DNA from: Dethiosulfatibacter sp. | GTDB taxonomy: Bacteria; Bacillota_A; Clostridia; Tissierellales; Dethiosulfatibacteraceae | DNA length: 19,292 nt | Reading direction: 5' to 3' | NCBI GenBank assembly: GCA_019084435.1 | Contig: JAHRFV010000283.1 | Span: 1 to 19,292 of the forward strand | Shown here: piece after piece, positions 14,272-19,292 of the stretch | Numbering within the stretch: the stretch's first letter is position 1 | How the letters are laid out: every line of letters starts with the position of its first letter | The notes under the pieces: generated by a model | Database searches by the model: none | What the model saw: only the letters and a program-made list of their open reading frames with translations | Told to the model about the DNA's origin: nothing | Translations under genes and position numbers: made by a program

Positions 14272-14835
14272 ATTATAACCATATTCAAATGCATTTAGAT
14301 TTTCATCGAGATACTTTTCAGGAACGCTATCCTTGATCGTCTCAATCCAGAATTTTTTATCGATATCTGTGTTTTTAGCCAAGATTCCAATCAATAGTAT
14401 ATTGGCCACTTTATCTGTTCCTATCTCTTTGCTTTTTTTAATCGCATCCAAGGAAATGACTTGATGTTTTTTATTGAACTCTTCCACAATGTTTTGTGGG
14501 TATTCTTCAAGTTCTGCAATGACAGGTACAGGTGGTATTTGATACTCATTTAGAATAGCCAATCCTTTATCCTTTAGAGAAGACTTCCATCTTAAGGCTT
14601 CTAGAAGCTCCATTCCTAATAAAATATCAGCATCGGCAATTGCAATATTAGGTGAGTGGATTTTTTTGCCAATTTTTACACTTCCCCATACTCTACCGCC
14701 CCTCTGGGCTAACCCCACCACATCGTTGCTTTTAACATCATATCCATTTTTCATAGCTGCTTCACAAATTATTTTGGTGGTGAGAATCAATCCCTGACCA
14801 CCCACACCTGCTATTATGATATTATACTGACTCAT
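14266..14835 (-). CDS. iorB: Indolepyruvate:ferredoxin oxidoreductase, beta subunit
   Basis: A 189-residue gamma/2-oxoacid-oxidoreductase-domain subunit that pairs with IorA to oxidise aryl pyruvates (from Trp, Phe, Tyr transamination) to aryl-acyl-CoA with reduction of ferredoxin. The signature IIAGVGGQGLILTTKII (7-23), the SNDVVGLAQRGGRVWGSVKIG segment (36-56) and ADILLGMELLEALRW (69-83) are as in the family. Length is typical. It starts 14 nt inside the end of iorA with a GGAGGGG site, so translation is coupled. The 3' end overlaps the convergent ksgA. Confidence 0.94.
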   Translation of the reverse strand: MSQYNIIIAGVGGQGLILTTKIICEAAMKNGYDVKSNDVVGLAQRGGRVWGSVKIGKKIHSPNIAIADADILLGMELLEALRWKSSLKDKGLAILNEYQIPPVPVIAELEEYPQNIVEEFNKKHQVISLDAIKKSKEIGTDKVANILLIGILAKNTDIDKKFWIETIKDSVPEKYLDENLNAFEYGYNL

Positions 14836-16624
14836 TTTGCCCCTCCTTTCTTCTTTTAATGGCGTTTACCGGGCAAACCTGAGCACATACCGAACATCCC
14901 ACACACATATAAGGATTAATTGAAGATTTGAGTTTTTCTATGCCTTTATAAGTTTTCATCGCTATCGGTGGACAGTTTGTTTTTACACAACTCCTGCAAC
15001 CAATACATATTTTCGGATCAACATAAAAATTTGGTTCCACTATTTTGAAATTCAAGGCACATGGTCTGGTTGCAATGATAATAGACAATCCTTCATGCTT
15101 GAGTTCTTCGTTTATTGACTTGGATGCCTCTTTATACTTGAATTGGTCAATAACCTTTAACCGTCCAAACCCCATAGTCTTAACGATATTTTCTACACTG
15201 ACATGCATGTCGAATTGACTTCCGTACTTTCCTGTTCCTGCATTTGGTTGACCACCAGTCATGGCAGTAGTACCGTTGTCAAGTATAATAAGCGTCATAT
15301 TGTAAGAATCGTCTAATTGATGAAGCATATTAAGCAGGCTTGGCATACCCGAATGATAAAAGGTGCCATCTCCAATTACAGCCACCAAAGGCTCTTTATT
15401 ACCAGCGATGGTATTGGCTTTGGACATTCCCTTCATGATACTGATACAGGCTCCCATACTGATGATAGAATTCAAAATACTTAACGGGGGGAGAACAGCC
15501 ATCGAATAGCAACCAATGTCACCTATAACGCTAACTTTAGATTTTTTAAGAATATCAAACACAGGTCTGTGAGGACACCCAGCACAAAACAGCGGTACTC
15601 GTCCGACTGTCTCCTTGATCTTTATTGCTTTTTTACTCTTATCTTTAATAATGCCTGCTTTCACTAATCCAGCCTCGATGTCTTCTGATCCGAGTTCTCC
15701 TGTAAAGCTGAAGAACTCCTTACCTCTACATCCGATGCCATTTATTTTCATTTCATTTTCGATAAAAGGCATCAATTCTTCAAGAACTATTATTTTCTTG
15801 TATTTTTTCGAGAGTTTCTGGAGAGTTTTAACTGGTAGTGGATATACCATTCCCAATTTATAGATGTTCACATCCAGATCTAGTTCCTTGAGATTTTGAT
15901 ACATCAATCCCGAAGTGACAATTAAGACGTCACTATCTTTCTTATCCTCTAGCCTATTGATGCTCATTGTATTAGCGTCTACAGAAAGGGTTGCCAATCG
16001 ATCCTGCATATCAAACTGCTTCTGAAAAGTATTCGGTGGTATCATGCCATAATCTTCCAGTTTCTTTGAGAATCCGGATATCTTGTGATTCTCCTTATCT
16101 GATAATTCAACAATGCTACGAGAATGACATACCCTGCTGGTTATTCTCATAAGCACAGGTGCATTGTAGTCTTCACTGATTTTGAGACCAAGTTTGACAA
16201 AATCCTTTGCCTCTTGGCTATCACTAGGATCTAGTATGGGCATATTGGCAAATTTCCCAAAAAAACGGTTGTCCTGCTCATTCTGAGAGCTTAACATACC
16301 GGGATCATCTCCTGTAACCAGAATAAATCCTCCATTAATACGGGTTTGAGTGAAAGTCATTAACGGATCTGCACAGACATTGACTCCTACATGTTTCATA
16401 GAAACCAGTGCTCTAGCCCCTGCAAATGATGCGCCGATGCCAACCTCTAAAGCAACCTTCTCATTAACTGAAAACTCAGAATAAATGTCAGGATACTCCG
16501 TATTCAATGTGTGCATTATTTCAACTGTAGGTGATCCAGGGAAACTAGCGGCTACTGCACCACCTGCTTCATAGAAACCTCTTGCTATAGCGGCATTTCC
16601 CGATAGAACTTCTTTCTTCTTCAA
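14822..16624 (-). CDS. iorA: Indolepyruvate:ferredoxin oxidoreductase, alpha subunit
   Basis: A 600-residue catalytic subunit. The N-terminal pyrimidine-binding domain (SGNAAIARGFYEAGGAVAASFPGSP, residues 8-32; NEKVALEVGIGASFAGARALVSMKHVG) is followed by a swivel domain and the TPP-binding domain with GDGTFYHSG and LDNGTTAMTGGQ. Two 4Fe-4S clusters end the protein: Cys540/543/546/551-Pro and Cys574/577/580/584-Pro. The CAGCPHRP motif of the family is present before the TPP domain. The start is TTG at 16624, chosen because GAGGAGGTG ends 5-7 bases before it; no ATG fits. It indicates anaerobic fermentation of aromatic amino acids, or the reverse reaction in synthesis. A divergent promoter is at 16646-16654. 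Confidence 0.95.
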   Translation of the reverse strand: MKKKEVLSGNAAIARGFYEAGGAVAASFPGSPTVEIMHTLNTEYPDIYSEFSVNEKVALEVGIGASFAGARALVSMKHVGVNVCADPLMTFTQTRINGGFILVTGDDPGMLSSQNEQDNRFFGKFANMPILDPSDSQEAKDFVKLGLKISEDYNAPVLMRITSRVCHSRSIVELSDKENHKISGFSKKLEDYGMIPPNTFQKQFDMQDRLATLSVDANTMSINRLEDKKDSDVLIVTSGLMYQNLKELDLDVNIYKLGMVYPLPVKTLQKLSKKYKKIIVLEELMPFIENEMKINGIGCRGKEFFSFTGELGSEDIEAGLVKAGIIKDKSKKAIKIKETVGRVPLFCAGCPHRPVFDILKKSKVSVIGDIGCYSMAVLPPLSILNSIISMGACISIMKGMSKANTIAGNKEPLVAVIGDGTFYHSGMPSLLNMLHQLDDSYNMTLIILDNGTTAMTGGQPNAGTGKYGSQFDMHVSVENIVKTMGFGRLKVIDQFKYKEASKSINEELKHEGLSIIIATRPCALNFKIVEPNFYVDPKICIGCRSCVKTNCPPIAMKTYKGIEKLKSSINPYMCVGCSVCAQVCPVNAIKRRKEGQNESV

Positions 16625-16645
16625 AATAACACCTCCTCAAGTTTG

Positions 16646-16654
16646 ATTATATCA
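16646..16654 (-). promoter_or_regulatory. Extended -10 promoter for iorAB
   Basis: On the minus strand TGATATAAT is a perfect extended -10 element (TGn-TATAAT), about 20 bases before the iorA TTG start. No good -35 was found at 16-18 bases, as is common for extended -10 promoters. Confidence 0.45.
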
Positions 16655-16703
16655 CGCGAATTAAGAATTTTATACCCTTGTGGCCTGTTCAATTTTAGTT
16701 CCT

Positions 16704-16732
16704 TTGCCATATCTTCTATTTCATTATATAAT
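16704..16732 (+). promoter_or_regulatory. Sigma-A promoter for the GNAT-nitrilase genes
   Basis: TTGCCA (16704-16709) and TATAAT (16727-16732) are 17 bases apart, about 47 bases before the GNAT start codon. Transcription would start near 16739. Confidence 0.65.
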
Positions 16733-16778
16733 AACATATCAACTAACAATACCGAACACTAATCAAGGGGTGATATTT

Positions 16779-17483
16779 ATGTCAGACATTGATTTGACCA
16801 AATTCGAAAAAAAAATAATTGTGAGGCCAATCAAACAGAGTGATTTTGATGAAATCATCGCACTCCAAAAGTTGTGTTTTCCCAAAATGATACCCTGGAA
16901 AATCTCACAACTGCAAAGTCAGCTGGAAACATTTCCGGCAGGTCAATTGTGTGTGGAATACGATGGTAAAATAATAGGCTCAAGTTCCAGTTTGATTGTT
17001 ACATTTGATGAATATGATGACCAGCATTCATGGGATGAGATTACAGATCAAGGCTACATCACAAATCATGACCCAGAAGGCAGCAATCTTTATGGCATGG
17101 AAGTGATGACCCATCCGGATTTCAGAAATATGAAGGTAGGAAAGAGGCTTTATGATGCCAGAAAAGAGCTCGTACAGGAGTTGAATTTGGAAAGTATCGT
17201 AATAGGTGGGCGAATTCCAAATTATTATCAGTATGCCAATGAGTTGACTCCCAAAAAATATGCCGAAGAGGTCATAATGCACAATATATATGACCCTATT
17301 CTTACCTTTCAAATACACAATGGCTTTGTATTGAAAAGAATCATCAAGAAATATTTACCGGAGGATAAAGCTTCATTGGAATACGCAACACTGATGGAGT
17401 GGAACAACATCGAATATAGCCCTCCAAGTAAAAGACACTTTAAAACAGCATTTCCCGTTCGTATTTGTGTGGTGAATATATGA
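16779..17483 (+). CDS. GNAT-family N-acetyltransferase, N-terminal half of a split YhcX-type protein
   Basis: A 234-residue acetyl-CoA-dependent acyltransferase domain. [23 protein letters not shown] (13-35) is the usual beta1-alpha1 GNAT start, and [24 protein letters not shown] (108-131) is the acetyl-CoA pyrophosphate-binding motif A. A C-terminal [14 protein letters not shown] (180-193) is a typical GNAT beta-strand end. The ribosome binding site AAGGGGTGA (16765-16773) supports ATG16779 over the longer open frame from 16680. In B. subtilis YhcX-like proteins this domain is fused to a nitrilase domain. Here the frame ends [13 protein letters not shown] and the nitrilase continues in the -1 frame, which suggests a one-base deletion in a fusion gene. 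The acceptor substrate is unknown. Confidence 0.85.
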   Translation: MSDIDLTKFEKKIIVRPIKQSDFDEIIALQKLCFPKMIPWKISQLQSQLETFPAGQLCVEYDGKIIGSSSSLIVTFDEYDDQHSWDEITDQGYITNHDPEGSNLYGMEVMTHPDFRNMKVGKRLYDARKELVQELNLESIVIGGRIPNYYQYANELTPKKYAEEVIMHNIYDPILTFQIHNGFVLKRIIKKYLPEDKASLEYATLMEWNNIEYSPPSKRHFKTAFPVRICVVNI

Positions 17484-18328
17484 TGAAAAAAATCAATTCA
17501 TTTGAAGAATTTGCTCATCAGTGTGAATACTACGTTGATGTCGCTTCCAACTATAAATCAGACTTTGTTGTGTTCCCTGAAATATTTACAACCCAGTTGT
17601 TGTCATTTATGGATCAGGATACACCCAGTCAGTCTATCCGAAAACTCGCCACATTTACAGAACAGTATATTCAGATTTTTACTGATTTTGCTGTAAAATA
17701 TAATGTGAACATAATAGGTGGTTCGCATTTTGTCGAGGAATCTGGCAACATTTACAATATAGCTTATCTTTTCAGGCGAGATGGCACCATTGATAAACAA
17801 TATAAAATCCACATCACTCCCAATGAACAAAAGTGGTGGGGAATCTCAACAGGTGATGAAATAAAGGTTTTTGACACGGATTGCGGAAAAATATCAATCC
17901 TTATCTGTTATGATATCGAGTTCCCTGAGTTGGCAAGGCTTGTTACAGAAAAAGGCGCCAACATAATATTTACGCCATTCTGCACAGATGAGAGGCAAGG
18001 ATATCTGAGGGTTAGATACTGTGCTCAAGCAAGGGCTGTTGAAAATCAGATTTACACAGTAATTGCAGGGACAGTTGGCAATCTAACACATGTTGAGAAT
18101 ATGGATATTCAATATGCTCAATCAGCTATTTTTACACCATCTGATTTTTCATTTCCAAGGGATGGGATCATGGCCGAGTGTACACCAAATATAGAAATGG
18201 TTATGGTTGGTGATCTGGATTTGGAACTCCTAAAGCGGTCCAGAAAGACCGGTACAGTCACACTTCTTAAAAATAGAAGGATTGACCTTTATGAGCTTAG
18301 AGAAAAGAAAAATCATCCCAACGAATAA
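17480..18328 (+). CDS. Carbon-nitrogen hydrolase (nitrilase family), C-terminal half of a split YhcX-type protein
   Basis: A 282-residue amidase of the nitrilase superfamily. The triad is complete: Glu34 in VVFPEIFTT, Lys109 in KQYKIHITP and Cys143 in [14 protein letters not shown]. The frame is open from an upstream TTG, but ATG17480 overlaps the GNAT stop as ATGA and a second ATG follows at once, so restart by translational coupling is plausible; no separate ribosome binding site is seen. The normal nitrilase N-terminal strand with the start of the alpha-beta-beta-alpha fold is short ([20 protein letters not shown]), because in relatives this part follows the GNAT domain without a break. 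Its last five codons form the left half of the terminator hairpin at 18311-18343. Whether the split pair is still active is not decidable here. Confidence 0.85.
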   Translation: MMKKINSFEEFAHQCEYYVDVASNYKSDFVVFPEIFTTQLLSFMDQDTPSQSIRKLATFTEQYIQIFTDFAVKYNVNIIGGSHFVEESGNIYNIAYLFRRDGTIDKQYKIHITPNEQKWWGISTGDEIKVFDTDCGKISILICYDIEFPELARLVTEKGANIIFTPFCTDERQGYLRVRYCAQARAVENQIYTVIAGTVGNLTHVENMDIQYAQSAIFTPSDFSFPRDGIMAECTPNIEMVMVGDLDLELLKRSRKTGTVTLLKNRRIDLYELREKKNHPNE

Positions 18329-18343
18329 TTCATTGGGATGATT
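18311..18343 (-). terminator. Bidirectional terminator between nitrilase and tatD genes
   Basis: AATCATCCCAA (18311-18321) pairs perfectly with TTGGGATGATT (18333-18343) around an 11-base loop. On the minus strand the stem is followed by a T-rich run (TTTTCTTTTC), a good terminator for tatD. On the plus strand the run is weaker (GCTTATT). The hairpin uses the last codons of the nitrilase gene. Confidence 0.75.
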
Positions 18344-18348
18344 GCTTA

Positions 18349-19116
18349 TTACTTGATATTGAACAGTCTTTTAAAATTGTCAGTCGTAACTTGGGCTACC
18401 TCTTCAAAGGGAATTTCCTTAATACTAGCTATTTCTTGGGCCACATATCTCACGTATGATGGCTCATTTCTTTTGCCTCTAAACGGTACTGGCGTCAGAT
18501 ATGGTCCATCAGTTTCAATGAGAAGATGCTCAAGCGGTATTTCCTTCGCCACTTCCTTTGTTTTTCTGGCATTGCTGAATGTGATTGGTCCTGCCAGTGA
18601 AATCAAGAATCCCATCTTAATGAACTCTCTTGCCAGTTCGACATTTCCAGAGTAGCAATGCATGATACCTCTTGTTCCGGAGTATTTCTCTGTTTTCATT
18701 ATGTTGAATATATCTCCATGGGCTTCTCTATCATGGACAATATAAGGCATATCAAGCTCTTTGGCCATTCGAATCTGTTCAATAAACCATTTTTTTTGTG
18801 TTTCTCTGGGTGAATGGTCATAGTGGTAATCGAGGCCAATTTCCCCAATGGCCACCACTTTACTTTTCTTGGTCAAGGATCTGATTATCTGTAGAGATTC
18901 TTCTGTCGCATCTTTTGCATCATGGGGATGGTAACCGACAGACGCATAAATTTTCCCGTACTTCTCTGATGCATTGACAGCTTTTATGGAGGATTGGAGG
19001 TCATAAGCCGCGTGCAAAACATAGCTTATCCCATCTTGTTCAAATCTCTCTATCAACTTCTCCCTGTCCTTATCAAATCTCCCATCATCCAGATGTACAT
19101 GACTATCTACTAGCAT
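18349..19116 (-). CDS. tatD: TatD-family metal-dependent DNase
   Basis: A 255-residue TIM-barrel hydrolase with two metal sites: HVH (His6, His8), Glu92 in GEIGLDYH, His128 in YIVHDRE, His153 in MHCYSG and Asp203 in ETDGPYLTP, all as expected for 3'-5' TatD exonucleases involved in DNA repair and turnover. Full length. Start ATG19116 has an AGGTG site overlapping the stop of the upstream gene, which ends 8 bases earlier, so the two are cotranscribed. In many Firmicutes tatD stands directly before rnmV-ksgA; here it is about 4 kb from ksgA and in the opposite orientation. Confidence 0.95.
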   Translation of the reverse strand: MLVDSHVHLDDGRFDKDREKLIERFEQDGISYVLHAAYDLQSSIKAVNASEKYGKIYASVGYHPHDAKDATEESLQIIRSLTKKSKVVAIGEIGLDYHYDHSPRETQKKWFIEQIRMAKELDMPYIVHDREAHGDIFNIMKTEKYSGTRGIMHCYSGNVELAREFIKMGFLISLAGPITFSNARKTKEVAKEIPLEHLLIETDGPYLTPVPFRGKRNEPSYVRYVAQEIASIKEIPFEEVAQVTTDNFKRLFNIK

Positions 19117-19124
19117 TAGAACAC

Positions 19125-19292
19125 CTACTTTTTCTTTTTTGAAGATTTGCGATATTGCTTAATAAGTGACGTTACCATATCTTTCTCTATTCTGTCTTCT
19201 TTGACTGTGAGTTTTACGATGCTTGCCCTTTTCGGCGAGTTGTAATCTATTACTAGCTTGCAGGTTTTGTTATTGAAGCTTGTCCACTCAAT
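19125..19292 (-). CDS. C-terminal fragment of an unidentified protein
   Basis: The last 55 residues of a gene that runs out of the window on the right. The segment has beta-type stretches (KLVIDYNS, SIVKLTV) and a helical end with a run of lysines (KQYRKSSKKKK), and it is not obviously methionyl-tRNA synthetase, the common neighbour of tatD. Its stop is 8 bases before tatD, and the frame is open to the window edge. Function is unknown. Confidence 0.65.
   Translation of the reverse strand: MEWTSFNNKTCKLVIDYNSPKRASIVKLTVKEDRIEKDMVTSLIKQYRKSSKKKK

Noticed and set aside
1..19292. tRNA, rRNA, CRISPR array or prophage genes
   Set aside because: No cloverleaf, rRNA core sequence, regularly spaced direct repeats or phage-type gene was seen on either strand.

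Overview
The window looks like part of a low-GC anaerobic Firmicutes (Clostridia-like) chromosome. Pointers to this are the rnmV-ksgA pair, A/T-rich sequence with strong AGGAGG-type ribosome binding sites, an indolepyruvate:ferredoxin oxidoreductase (amino-acid fermentation), a CoA-transferase/crotonase/3-hydroxyacyl-CoA dehydrogenase set, and sigma-54 regulation. No species can be named from the sequence alone.

Layout. (1) 1-141: the 3' end of a group II intron (domains V and VI), inserted antisense into the end of a small membrane-protein ORF that follows a lactate-permease family gene (minus strand). (2) 2046-3656: a divergent YwrD-like gamma-glutamyltransferase. (3) 3657-3999: a gene-free stretch with two nested hairpins and a sigma-54-type promoter. 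(4) 4000-6957: a two-gene signalling unit, a Cache-HAMP membrane sensor with no recognisable output domain followed 15 nt later by a CBS-domain sigma-54 activator. (5) 7222-11546: a sigma-54 promoter and the operon it should drive: OFA-type MFS transporter, CoA-transferase A and B, crotonase, 3-hydroxybutyryl-CoA dehydrogenase. The logic resembles E. coli atoSC-atoDAEB, but there is no histidine kinase and no receiver domain. (6) 11998-12354: an unrecognised small protein. (7) 12454-12734: a perfect 107-bp inverted repeat around a 67-nt loop. A textbook promoter (TTGACA-N17-TATACT) straddles the left arm/loop boundary and reads into a loop that carries a terminator-like hairpin and TTTTTT, so a very short RNA is predicted. 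(8) 12846-14271: rnmV and ksgA, with convergent iorAB (14266-16624, minus). (9) 16779-18328: a GNAT acetyltransferase and a nitrilase-family protein that look like one ancestral fusion gene split by a single-base deletion. (10) 18349-19292: tatD and the C-terminus of an unidentified gene, both minus strand.

How they fit. Regions 4 and 5 form a self-contained regulon: an extracellular ligand is sensed, the activator opens sigma-54 promoters (probably also its own), and a short-chain organic acid is imported, CoA-activated and interconverted along crotonyl-CoA/3-hydroxybutyryl-CoA/acetoacetyl-CoA. The tatD-rnmV-ksgA order common in Firmicutes is broken here. Inverting the block between the palindrome and the tatD 3' end would restore it, which places the palindrome at a putative inversion breakpoint.
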